DNA from: Novymonas esmeraldas
Taxonomy: Eukaryota > Euglenozoa > Kinetoplastea > Trypanosomatida > Trypanosomatidae
DNA length: 64,000 nt
Direction: 5' to 3'
Assembly (NCBI GenBank): GCA_019188245.1
Contig: JAECZO010000082.1
Coordinates: 62,001 to 126,000 of the forward strand
Shown: positions 43,001 to 51,800 of the stretch, one piece after another
Numbering within the stretch: the stretch's first letter is position 1
Layout: each line of letters starts with the position of its first letter
The notes under the pieces: generated by a model
Database searches by the model: none
Told to the model about the DNA's origin: nothing
Seen by the model: only the letters and a program-made list of their open reading frames with translations
Position numbers and translations under genes: made by a program

Positions 43001-45026
43001 CGCCGTGGCCGAGCCGCACCTCGTGGCCGGTCAAGAGGTACTCACCGTACATGGTGTCCCACACCTTGCCGCCGCGGCGCAGGAACTTGCGGAGCTCCGC
43101 GTCGCGCCACAGCTGCAGCAGGTCGAACTTGATGTTGTGGCCGACGATGACGTCGTAGTCGTCCAGCGGCGGGAGGAAGAGCGAGTCCTTGGACGACCCC
43201 TCGACAAGGTGGTTCTGGCACGTCACGGACACGTCGTCGTAGCGCATCGCCACACTGCGGTCGAAGTAGCGACTCGGCATGAAGACGTTCCCCTTGTAGT
43301 CGCGAGCGCCGGAGAGGACCACGTAGTTCTCCTTCGTGAACGGGTTCGCGACGCGCTTGTAGCGGCGCACCGTCGTCGTCTCCAGATCCACCACGAGGTA
43401 CCGCCGCAGCCCGGCCAGCGCCTTCGTCTCGCGAGCGAGCCGACCCTCATCCTCGTATATCTTGCTGCGCCACTGCTGCAGCCCGAACACGACCTCGGCG
43501 TCGTTGACGTTCACCTTGTTGAGGAACGTGGCCGTGGTGATCTGCGGCACCGGGTTCCGCTTCGCCTCCGCCACCATCTCCCCCACACGCGCGAAGGCCG
43601 CCGCGGCCTCCTCCTGCGCCGGGATGCTGTTCGCCGCGCTCATGATTGCAGGCGACACCTTGTGCAGGCGCTCCGAGAAGAGCTTGTTGGCGAGGGCGGT
43701 GAAGCCGCGGTGGAGGAAGCGGTCCATCCTCTCCTCGTCCTTGCGCATGTGGTTCTCGGGGAAGCAGTTCTGGCGGATGAGGCCCCACGTCGCCCGCGGG
43801 TCCTCCTCCTCGCCGACGCCCTTGGCGACGCTGTGGCCCCCGAAGTACGGCGCCAGGCTCGAGATCTCCGCCACGAAGAAGGGGCTCTTCGGCCGGCACG
43901 TCCGCGCGAACGCCACGAGCTGCGACGCCCGCGTGCGCGCCGTCGGCACAAACAGAGAGATGGACGAGCTGCCCTCGCCGTAGAGGAGCGTCGTGAGCGC
44001 GTTCAGCTTCGTCGTCTCCTCTGCCAGACTGCGGATGCAGTGCACCGACTGCGAGCGCCGCTGCGAGTCGAAGATGGTGACGATCATCGTGTACCCCTCC
44101 GTGATCGTGCCCTTCCCCACTCGCACGTTGATGTCCACCACGAACACATTCACCGCCTTCACGACACGCCGCACGATCTGGTCCACCGGGTTCAGCGCCT
44201 TGCGGCTGCCCGGGGTGCCGAAGCGGCGGTGCACGTCCAGCAGCACCTCCCACGCGAGAACGGCGCTGCGCGCAGGCCCGCACGCGGCGAGCGTCTCGCT
44301 GGGCAAGTACGCGCCTGCACCGACGTCGTAGACTGGTGGGTCGCTGACGGTCCCGTCGAAGCGCCGCTGCGACAGGAGGAACGCGGCGTGCTCGAGGCCG
44401 AGTGGGATGTCGACGCCCTTCACCACCTCCAGCTGCGCCTTGAAGGCGAGGTATGCGATGCCCCACGTGTCCGGCGCCAGCTCCAGCCGCTTCATCGCCT
44501 TGTTGCTCAGCAGCGCCGCGGCCGACTTCACCCCGGTCGAGGCGTCGTTGCCGAACAGCAGGCCGGCGATGTACTCGCTGCCGATGCGCTCGTCCATCCA
44601 CATGGCGGCCTTCCAGAGCTCCGCGTCGGCCATCACGACCACCTCGTTCGTGGTGGCCGAGTAGACGGCGTAGCGCTGCTGCGCGGGGTCGTAGGCGAGG
44701 GTGAAGATGCAGTACTGCGCCTTCGCCAGTAGCATCTTCGGATCGTCCACCGCCACGAGCGGTGAGAAGGGGTTCTGTCGCGCAGGGTACGGCGTCGTCG
44801 CCAGCGGCGGCCGCCGCGGCGCCGACGCTGACGCGGCTGGCGCGCCACCTGCCTGCTGCACCGCCGCTGGCACCGCCGCACCGGCTGCGGTGGCGTACCG
44901 CGGCGGGGTCGAGAACGTGGCGCAAGACCGCACGGAGCACCGCAGATGGCGGCCGCAGACGAGCCCCACCGTCGCGGGTGGTGGCAGCAGCAGGCCCGCG
45001 ACGACGTGGGCGTTGCGTCGCAGCAT
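40047..45026 (-). CDS. POLID: Mitochondrial family A DNA polymerase, POLID-like (kinetoplast DNA replication)
   Basis: The protein has 1659 residues from ATG 45026. The N-terminus MLRRNAHVVAGLLLPPPATV and the following basic, Ser/Thr-rich stretch look like a mitochondrial presequence. A DnaQ-like 3'-5' exonuclease lies at about 540-720 (LVVDLETTTV, VGHNIKFDLLQLW, YLHGDLENTEL). The polymerase domain has motif A IEADYSQLEVVAL (about 1371), an O-helix matching RxxxKxxxFxxxYG exactly (RQQAKIFSFQRQYG, about 1437) and motif C TVHDCVWV (about 1593), where the usual HDE reads HDC. Large size, presequence and exonuclease match trypanosome POLID, an essential kDNA minicircle polymerase that moves to antipodal sites in S phase. 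POLIB is shorter; POLIC is the main alternative. The nearby dynein and p166-like genes favour POLID by recalled synteny. Confidence 0.85.
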   Translation of the reverse strand: MLRRNAHVVAGLLLPPPATVGLVCGRHLRCSVRSCATFSTPPRYATAAGAAVPAAVQQAGGAPAASASAPRRPPLATTPYPARQNPFSPLVAVDDPKMLLAKAQYCIFTLAYDPAQQRYAVYSATTNEVVVMADAELWKAAMWMDERIGSEYIAGLLFGNDASTGVKSAAALLSNKAMKRLELAPDTWGIAYLAFKAQLEVVKGVDIPLGLEHAAFLLSQRRFDGTVSDPPVYDVGAGAYLPSETLAACGPARSAVLAWEVLLDVHRRFGTPGSRKALNPVDQIVRRVVKAVNVFVVDINVRVGKGTITEGYTMIVTIFDSQRRSQSVHCIRSLAEETTKLNALTTLLYGEGSSSISLFVPTARTRASQLVAFARTCRPKSPFFVAEISSLAPYFGGHSVAKGVGEEEDPRATWGLIRQNCFPENHMRKDEERMDRFLHRGFTALANKLFSERLHKVSPAIMSAANSIPAQEEAAAAFARVGEMVAEAKRNPVPQITTATFLNKVNVNDAEVVFGLQQWRSKIYEDEGRLARETKALAGLRRYLVVDLETTTVRRYKRVANPFTKENYVVLSGARDYKGNVFMPSRYFDRSVAMRYDDVSVTCQNHLVEGSSKDSLFLPPLDDYDVIVGHNIKFDLLQLWRDAELRKFLRRGGKVWDTMYGEYLLTGHEVRLGHGAGLEDVAKSYGGQTPKLDAVKRAWAEGKETYTIPYSTLVQYLHGDLENTELIFCKHMERALEQRQVIICCARMEGLLCTTEMEYNGLKTNVELAQRQSNELSTKVSELRRRLEESIPDEIPPDCRKFFNWSSNQHLITFFFGGKLRLSTNARESKPLMGEMFARHTLFLPSDHFPRSAYPKGVFLRPPVHVLGIGDCAVMAGMPSDKGTRLFRGYLEAYMRQANFRKSSSILESLRREATTVSRLSADKRGETSELANLLPRRHLFLFAALTPTGDDGIAKLFVKNPISGESVTITEGDRAEQLERFVKAQVEKHTDMIVPVDEETSAASSAFADAHVTILARDAGFSFLRHIRTDAALAQYLDAHAGYMDMVDPKLRYHISLADTVGIFAYYKHHYADEVRATVGTSKRGGTSGISGGGGSAGGDAAGVVIPAKALPRVGKRNKQGLAEAFKRALLQEAQMKPEEWCTYYIDIFLHMANAALQHEALAVAPPKARKASKKEAARSEDDLPVLLRQRRAFVGYYNSLPDAERKRLALMCLVGRTTSSAYDCFAIPCAHDDLVTVNIKGRLARLIPSELEAEQVMRRFRSSTTRQLQVGEDTLTYFKSSHGDSTASVILELRTLEKLIGTYYESTDGGTGMVALVHPTDSCVHHELIHNKTQTGRLSSANPNCQNIPKEDKSSLRDMFISRFGDKGMCIEADYSQLEVVALAVLAADEQMLDDLRHDVDFHCKRVTMMRPDLKYTEVLQRSKKNKEPEFVKLRQQAKIFSFQRQYGAGVRMLSLSTGLTQDQVRMLIEKENETYRGVEVFNKMVALSANSYDAALQNGVRNVRGHQFYKGVFPVLTGSRYIFTESDVPEGMLRERDAVRKSTNFSPTHLKNYPVQGFAGEIVQVMLGVLWRHFLANNNYNGLAVLTNTVHDCVWVDSHVSVYRQVAKDVELIMDGVRTVLNALYPEMQVTVDFPCDVVAGESMGALRPIVEETTL

Positions 45027-45058
45027 GGTGCCCGCTCTGCGTGTCTGCGCAGGTCCTG

Positions 45059-45093
45059 CTAGTTGTGATGGGGGTGATGAGGGGGAAGGTGCG
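45059..45093 (-). promoter_or_regulatory. Predicted spliced-leader acceptor for the POLID-like gene
   Basis: The minus strand reads CCTTCCCCCTCATCACCCCC then ATCACAACTAG, with AG opposite 45059-45060. The leader is 32 nt. Confidence 0.5.
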
Positions 45094-45728
45094 CGGTGAG
45101 CGATGGAGAGAGTGGCACTGGGCGACGTACCAAAGCCTCGAGGTGGGCGGACCTCCCTGATCCGGCGTCGGGGGGATGTTAAACAGGGCGACGGCACGGG
45201 TGCACACACGTGTGTGCGTCTGTCTGCCTGCGACTGAGTGCGCGGTGCAGCTATCCAGCAGGAGAGACAGCAGAGAGAGAGAGGGGGGTGAGGGAAGGTG
45301 CAGGTGGAAGGAGGATGAACACACACACAAACACACATGTGTGTGAGCTTAGGCAAGTGGGCAGAAGCCGAAAGGAGGCGATCGCCTCCGACGGCAGTGC
45401 AGCGATGCGACTCATCTCTGTACGCCTATGCGCGTGTGTGTGTGTCTGTCTGTGTGTGTGTGCGTCGGTATTGGTGCGCGCACCGAGTAGAACGAGCAAG
45501 GAGACGTGGCACGGTGGTGACGAGGCACCCGGGACGTCGATGCCGCCTGTGCCGACAGAGAGAGACAAACGCGCCACACAGACAGACAGAGACAGACAGA
45601 CAGACGGACACACACACGGATAGAGAAAGAGAAAGCAGAAGAGGTGGAGTGTGTGCGGCGCTCGCTGGCTGTGGCCATCGTCACCGGCGTCCCGGCTGAC
45701 CTCGTTCGCTGATGCGCGTCGGTGTGTC
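45094..45728. other. Gene-free stretch between the MAP kinase and the polymerase
   Basis: The shortest major spacer (about 0.6 kb). It includes a GT run at 45434-45462 and a CAGA run at 45580-45605. No coding region is supported. Confidence 0.55.
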
Positions 45729-47480
45729 TCACGCCGGTGACGACGGACACGGTGGCCGCTGCCGGTGCAACTGCCGCTGCTCGTCACGCGAGATGCAGCA
45801 CTCCTCCTCGAAGAGCCCGCGCAGCGCCGCGGCGTCGGTGATGCGGTGGTCGAACTCCCACGTGAACGGCGCGCTCTCCTCCACGATGACGCACGGGCTC
45901 GCCCGCTGGTACGCGGCGATGTCCGCGATGGCCTCTCGCGTGGCGGCCCACTCGCCGTCGGCGGCGGTGCATCGGAGAACCTCGTCCCGGGCGTCGTAGA
46001 GGGGGCGGAAGAAGGGATCGCGCAGCGCCTCCACGGCGGTGGGGCGCTGGCGCGGGTCGAAGGAGAGCAGCTTCGCCACGAGGATGCCGAGGCTGATGGG
46101 GATGTTCACGTCAGAGCCGAAGAGGGCGCTGTGGAAGAGGACTTGGGAGTGCACCTGGCTGCGCGCCACGCGCTGCCCCCGCCCGCGCACGGCGTCGTTG
46201 AAGAAGAGCAGGTCCTTGATGAAGTGCTTGCCCTCCTCGCCGCCGTCGAAGAGCGCCTCCACCTGCTCCGGCGTCTGCGGGACGCCGCGCAGCCCCGGCG
46301 TCTCCAGCATCAGTGTCAGCTGAGAAAGGTAGTTGGCACCTGCGAAGAGAGGGCGGCGCAGCAGCATCTCGGCCAGGATGCAGCCCACCGACCACATGTC
46401 GATGGCGTGGTTGTAGCGGCCCATGATGAGCAGCTCGGGAGCGCGGTAGTAGCGCGTCACGACGTAGTCGGTCAGGCTGTACAGCGGCGCCGCCTTGGCC
46501 GCGTGCGGTGCACCGGCTGTCGCAGCCGACGACCAGCAGAAGCGGCCCCACTCGTCCGCCTCCTCCGCACTCGCGCCAGCGGCTGCGGCGACCGCGCCGA
46601 GAGCGTGCTCGTGTGGCCACGCCGGCACACCGCCGCGGGAGAGGCCGAAGTCGCACAGCTTCATGTCGCAGTTCCCGTTGAGCAAGATGTTGCCCGGCTT
46701 CAGGTCGCGGTGGATGACGCCGCTGCTGTGCACGTACACCAGTGCCTTGATGAGCTGGTAGGCGACGAAGCGGAGCTGCTCCAGGTGGATCTCCTGCGAG
46801 GACTTCAGGAGCGCCGCGAGGTCCGTGTCCATGAGCTCCGTCACCATGTAGATGTCGTCAAAAGAGGCGGACGCCGACGACGTCGACGGCGCACCGGCGG
46901 CGACGGGTGGCCGCCGCACCTCCATCAGCCGCACGATGTTCGGGTGCCCTTGCAGGTGCCGCAGCACCTTCACCTCGCGCAGGATGCGCCGCCCATCCAC
47001 GAGGTCGTCGAACACCTTCGTCACCTTCTTGATGGCCACGAACGGCGACGCCTCGCCCCGCGACAGTGTCCGCCGCTTGAAGGGCTCCGAGCAGAGATGG
47101 GGGACCCGGACCGGGCGACCCGGCTCGGCATCCGTCAGCAGCGCGCGTGTGCGGAAGTACACCGGAGCGCCGCTGCCGCTGCGCCGCCGCGACACGATGC
47201 GCCCCTCCTCCTCGATGGTGCGCATGATGGAGTTGTAGTAGATGCTGGTCGGGACGAGGCGCAGATCGACCGCGGCGCAGACGACGCCGTACGCACCGTG
47301 GCCGATCGCGTTCAGCACCTCGTAGTGCGGCGCCACGTGGAAGAGAGAGCCGCGCACGTGGTAGCTCTTGCTGTGCTCATCCACGCGGTCCACCGTGGCC
47401 GGTACATCGCTGCCGCCGAAGAGCAGACCATTGTCGCGCGCCGTTTGGATAAACGTCAGCGCCGCATCGTTGAAGGTCAT
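45729..47480 (-). CDS. MAP kinase (CMGC family, TDY activation loop)
   Basis: The protein has 583 residues from ATG 47480 (MTFNDAALTFIQTARDNGLL). Kinase landmarks: glycine loop IGHGAYGVV (about 58-66), VAIKKV (about 147), catalytic HRDLKPGN (about 256), DFGLSRG (about 276), activation-loop TDYVVTRYYRAPE (TDY at about 336-338) and MWSVGCILAEML. TxY plus the RYYRAPE context make it a MAP kinase, activated by a dual-specificity MAPKK. Two insertions are unusual: about 70 residues between the glycine loop and the ATP-binding lysine, containing an Arg/Ser-rich stretch, and about 50 between DFG and TDY, much longer than in ERK kinases. Leishmania has some fifteen MAP kinases, several in flagellar assembly; I cannot say which this is. 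Confidence 0.94.
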   Translation of the reverse strand: MTFNDAALTFIQTARDNGLLFGGSDVPATVDRVDEHSKSYHVRGSLFHVAPHYEVLNAIGHGAYGVVCAAVDLRLVPTSIYYNSIMRTIEEEGRIVSRRRSGSGAPVYFRTRALLTDAEPGRPVRVPHLCSEPFKRRTLSRGEASPFVAIKKVTKVFDDLVDGRRILREVKVLRHLQGHPNIVRLMEVRRPPVAAGAPSTSSASASFDDIYMVTELMDTDLAALLKSSQEIHLEQLRFVAYQLIKALVYVHSSGVIHRDLKPGNILLNGNCDMKLCDFGLSRGGVPAWPHEHALGAVAAAAGASAEEADEWGRFCWSSAATAGAPHAAKAAPLYSLTDYVVTRYYRAPELLIMGRYNHAIDMWSVGCILAEMLLRRPLFAGANYLSQLTLMLETPGLRGVPQTPEQVEALFDGGEEGKHFIKDLLFFNDAVRGRGQRVARSQVHSQVLFHSALFGSDVNIPISLGILVAKLLSFDPRQRPTAVEALRDPFFRPLYDARDEVLRCTAADGEWAATREAIADIAAYQRASPCVIVEESAPFTWEFDHRITDAAALRGLFEEECCISRDEQRQLHRQRPPCPSSPA

Positions 47481-47680
47481 CTCCGGTGCACAGGAGCCCT
47501 GCTCCCCGCCCCCACCACGCACACACCGTGACACACACACCCTGACACACACACCCTGAAACACACAGAGTGCACACACGCACGTGCGTGTGAGTGAGTG
47601 TGAATGAGTGTGAGTGTGAGTGTGAGTGTGTGTGTGTGTGAGTGTGTGTGTTGCGGTACGTCCTTTCTTTGCCACCAGCA

Positions 47681-47745
47681 CTATGATGCGCAAGGCGAGG
47701 ACAGACGTCGGGTGGATGAGGAGGAGGAAGAGGCGGCGGTGGCAG
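47681..47745 (-). promoter_or_regulatory. Predicted spliced-leader acceptor for the MAP kinase
   Basis: The minus strand reads CCTCTTCCTCCTCCTCATCC and further mostly pyrimidine sequence, then GCATCATAG with AG opposite 47681-47682. The leader is 200 nt with no ATG. A later GTGTTTCAG near 47560 is an alternative. Confidence 0.4.
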
Positions 47746-48844
47746 CAAAGGTAAGTAGAGCTCCCGCAGACGGTACGGTCGATTGTGCAAACAGCAGTGC
47801 GGTGAGTCTGTTCGTGCCTGTCTACTTATGTGTGTGTGTGTATGTGTGTTCGTGTGTGTCACACCTGGTTCGCTGAAGTCCACGAGGGGCGAGGCGGCGG
47901 AGGGGACGGAGAAGGCGAGACGATGAAAGGGGAGGGGGGGGGGGCGTGGCAGCACAGGCGAGAGGGAGAGCGGTGGATGCAGTTGGGGGAGGACACTGTA
48001 TGGCAGCGGCAGGAGGACATCGGTCGACTCGTACCAGACCACCGCCCCCGACCCGCCACCCCTCCTCTCCCTGTCGCAGTGCAGAAAGTTCACTTTGTCG
48101 CGTGTGGCCATCGACGTCACTCGCAGCGGTGCCGCGAGGTCGGCGCGGCCCGAGGCGCTACGGCAGTCCGTGTGGGCAGAGAAGACGCGGTCGACGAGCG
48201 CCACCGTGGCGCACCACCACCGCTCTTCGCCTCTCCTGCGTATTTCTGTTGCATCTGTTTGGGTGATGTGGTGGTGGTAGCATACATGAGAAGAGACGAA
48301 GGAGGAGGTCACCGGCGTGCACAGGGCTCGTGGCACACATGCAGAGAGCGAACATCGCGTGCTGGGCTGTCTCTGTGCTGCCGCGGATGCAGCCACTAGT
48401 GGCATCGTGCGCAATGTCGACGTCACCGCACACACACACACGCGTGCGTTCAGAGAGAAGGAGAGAGAAAGGGATCGCCGCATCCTCGCCTCTCCCACGG
48501 GAAGTAGCGGAGGCGAGATCGGCTGCACCGCGTGTGCGTGTATGCTGAGATGAGGCGACAACAACAACAACAAAAAAAAAAGTATGAACATCCGCGTGTG
48601 GTGCTGCGCGGGCACGACGCACTTACTTGGTCTATCAGCATGCGCCTCTCCTCTCTCTCGCACGCGTGCTTTGTGTGTGTCTCTGTGCGCGACCTCTCTA
48701 AGCGACCGAGGCGACTGCGCTGACTCGCACGTCGTGGAGGAGGCAAACAACACCATGTGGAGGAAGAACACTCACACACAACAGAAAAAAGAAGGACAAA
48801 AGGCACACAACAGAAACGGATGTGCGCGGCGACGCGGCCGCGCT
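47746..48844. other. Gene-free stretch between dynein and the MAP kinase
   Basis: Contains the dynein 3' UTR. A complex island at about 47860-48420 has mixed composition and no long frame with protein-like character on either strand. Confidence 0.5.
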
Positions 48845-51800
48845 CTACTCCACCACGTCCAGCAGCAGACCCACACCGGCGATCACCCACTTGCGTGACG
48901 GCTGCTTGCTCTTCAAGAAGAAGCCAACGACGAAGCCGGGGCCGCGGGCCTGTGTCTTGTAGACGGGGCACTCGTACTGATCGCGGCGGTCGATCTTGCT
49001 CAGCGGCAGCGAGCGGACCTGCATGATCGGCATCCTCGGGTACAGCTCCTTGAGGCGGCTGTCCTCGATGCAGCCGGCCGTGCCGTCCCACCGCGCGCCC
49101 TCCATCGCCAGCCCGGTCACGTAGCACCCGTCGCGCGCGCTCGACTCGATCTGGTCGGCCGACTTCTTCAGCACATCCACGACGAGCGCCATCTGGTCGA
49201 GATCGAAGCTGTTGATGATGGACGTGGTCTGCATGATCGCGGTGAGGAAGGACATGGGGTTGAAGAAGAGCGAGATGTTGGTCACCTTCGGCGTCTGCAG
49301 GTCCGCGTTCCAGCTGATCAGCTGCTCGTTGCGGGCGAGGAAGTTCTCCACCCACGAGCCGAGCATGCGCTGCGACATGAACGAGACACGCGCCCACCGC
49401 TCCGGCATCTTGTCCAGGTAGATCTGGTCGAACAGCTCCTGCATCGCGGTGCTCATCGACAGCGCACCCTTCAGGCCGAGGTTCAGCTCCTCGAGCGATG
49501 CGCGCAGCGTCTCGATGAGGACGTTCATGCGCTCGCTCTCCTGGTAGAAGACGTGCTGCTGCGGCGAGCGGTCCTCCTCGAGGCGCTCCGACAGGTCCTG
49601 CAGGTTGTGCGGCTCCGGCAGACGCTCGCGGATCTCGTCGATCTTCTGCTGCACGATCTCCTGCGGGCTCAACATGTCGCCGCCGCTGTGCTTCTTCGGC
49701 TGCAACTCGTTGATAGTCTTGAAGAGCACGTCCGCCTGCATCGTGCGGTAGTTGATCTCCGCGTTCGGGTGGAGCCCGTACAGCAGCGGCGACTCGGCTG
49801 GGAAGTCCTCGCCGGAGGTGAGCCACTGCATGTACTCCTGGAAGCTCACCGGTGCCGGCACCGGCACGCCGGGCGCGAGCAGGAGCCCGTCGCAGCAGTC
49901 GGGCACGATGTAGCTCTGCAGGTAGGCCATGCACAGCACGCGGTCCCAGTCGTCCGTGATGTGGCCGCCGTACATGATCTCGCCGAAGACGTAGCGCAGG
50001 TCCTCCCACGGCACCTTTGGGCGGTCCTCGATGTAGTTCGCCGCCACCTCCATGCACGTCGTGAGGTCGCCGGCGTTGAAGGGGTAGGCGCGGTTCCACC
50101 CCAGCGGGCCGAACTTCTTGCGCTCCACCACGACGGCGTGGAAGAAGCACATGGAGAACATGATGCAGCGGTACTCCATCGGCTTCGCGCTCTTCTCCCA
50201 CGGCTCGTCGCTGAAGTTGCCCAGCGCACGCACAATGTTCTGCCGGATGCCCGTCGGCGGCTCTGACGTCAGCTTCACCGAGCGCTGCAGGATGCCGATC
50301 GGGATCACCGTGGACGGCTCCGCGCTCAGGAAGACGCGGAAGTTCGCGTGCCCCTTCACGCCGTCGAAGGGGATCTCGTCATCCGTGACGACAACGGCGT
50401 CCTCATCAGGCGCCCTCGCCCCGTCTCCGTCGCCGCCCTCCGCAGCGCCGCCCTCGCCGTCGCCGCCGTCCTCATCCGTCTCGCCCTCGCCGCCCTCGCC
50501 CTGCGAGTGCACTGACTTGGCCTCCGCCGCCGCGTCGTCGTCGCCGTGTTCGCCGTCGTCGGCGCCACCGCCGCCACCGCCGGCACCAGCAGCAGCAGCA
50601 GCAGCAGCGCCGCTGCGCTCGCCGGCCTTCCGCTCCGCGATCTCCTTCCGCAGCTGCGCGACGCGCGTGTAGGTCTCGGCGTACGTGTCGAGGCGCCGCT
50701 CCAGCGTGCGCAGCCACTTCTCCACAAGGTGGATGTTGGAGAGCAGCGCCCACCCGCCTTCCGCGAAGCACTTGTCCAGCGCGCGGTCCGCCACCACCTC
50801 CTGCCCTTGCCCGAGCGAGACGTTGTAGAAGTTCTCCTTGTCGTACGTGTAGCCGAGCTTGCGGCCCAGCTCCTCCACCGCCTTGACCGGGTCGACGCCG
50901 GGGGAGAGGATGAAGAAGAGCGGCGTCGTTGTGCTGGAGTTCTGGTACGAGACGGAGATGTCCACCGCCTGGTCCGAGACGAAGAAGCGGCCGATGCTGT
51001 TGCCCACGAACATCTCCAGCGCCGCCGTGAGCCGGTCCGGCCGGAGGCAGCGCAGCACCAGCAGCCGCTCGAAGTTGGACAGGTTCTTCCACTCGCCCGG
51101 CATCTTCTCCACCTCGGGCTTCTCCAGCTCGCAGTACTGGAACCAGCGGTTGTTCTCGGCCATGTCGCTCGGCAGCAGGCTGAACTCGGGCGTCGCGCCC
51201 TCCACCTCTGCGAGCGCCTGCACCGCATCCCAGTTGGGCTGCGTGCACCACCCCGTCACCGTCTCCGGCCGCTCCACCCCGGACTTCTTCTTGCCGCGGA
51301 GAAGGAAGTCGAGCTGCTTCAGGTTCACCTCGTCGCGGCGGCTCAGGATGGCGAAGGCGAGGAGGCTGGAGAAGATGAGCTTGTGCCGCTCGAAGAGGCC
51401 GCGCGACACGTAGGCGAAGACGTTCTCCGTGATGGACTGGATGACGTTCGCCACGCGCTTCGTCACATCCTTCTTGTTGTCCGGCTGCGGGGCGCTCACG
51501 AGGGCCTTGTTGAAGACCACCATGAACGCCTCCAACGAGTACTGGTACATGTGATCGATCTTCCAGAGCTGGTCGATCTGGAAGAAGAGGAGGGAGCCGC
51601 GCACCGCCACGTCGGTGTAGCGCAGCCGGTTCTGCGCGATGTCCTTCTGGGTGACGACGGCCTGCGCGAAGGAGGCGTTGATGTCCTTCGCCTTCTTCTT
51701 CGTCGTCTCCAGGTTCTCGACGAGTGTGATGTTCTCCAGGATGTCGCCCGTCGCGTTCGTCAGCTCGTACAGCAGCCCGTTCTCGCACTGCTGCAGCTCG

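Noticed and set aside
39564-44732. Open plus-strand frame of 1722 codons opposite the polymerase gene
   Set aside because: Same effect: antisense to POLID motifs, begins in translated CA repeats and lacks protein character.
45027-45356. 110-residue N-terminal extension of the polymerase
   Set aside because: Repeat-derived and upstream of the predicted acceptor at 45059; the ATG at 45026 starts a good mitochondrial presequence.
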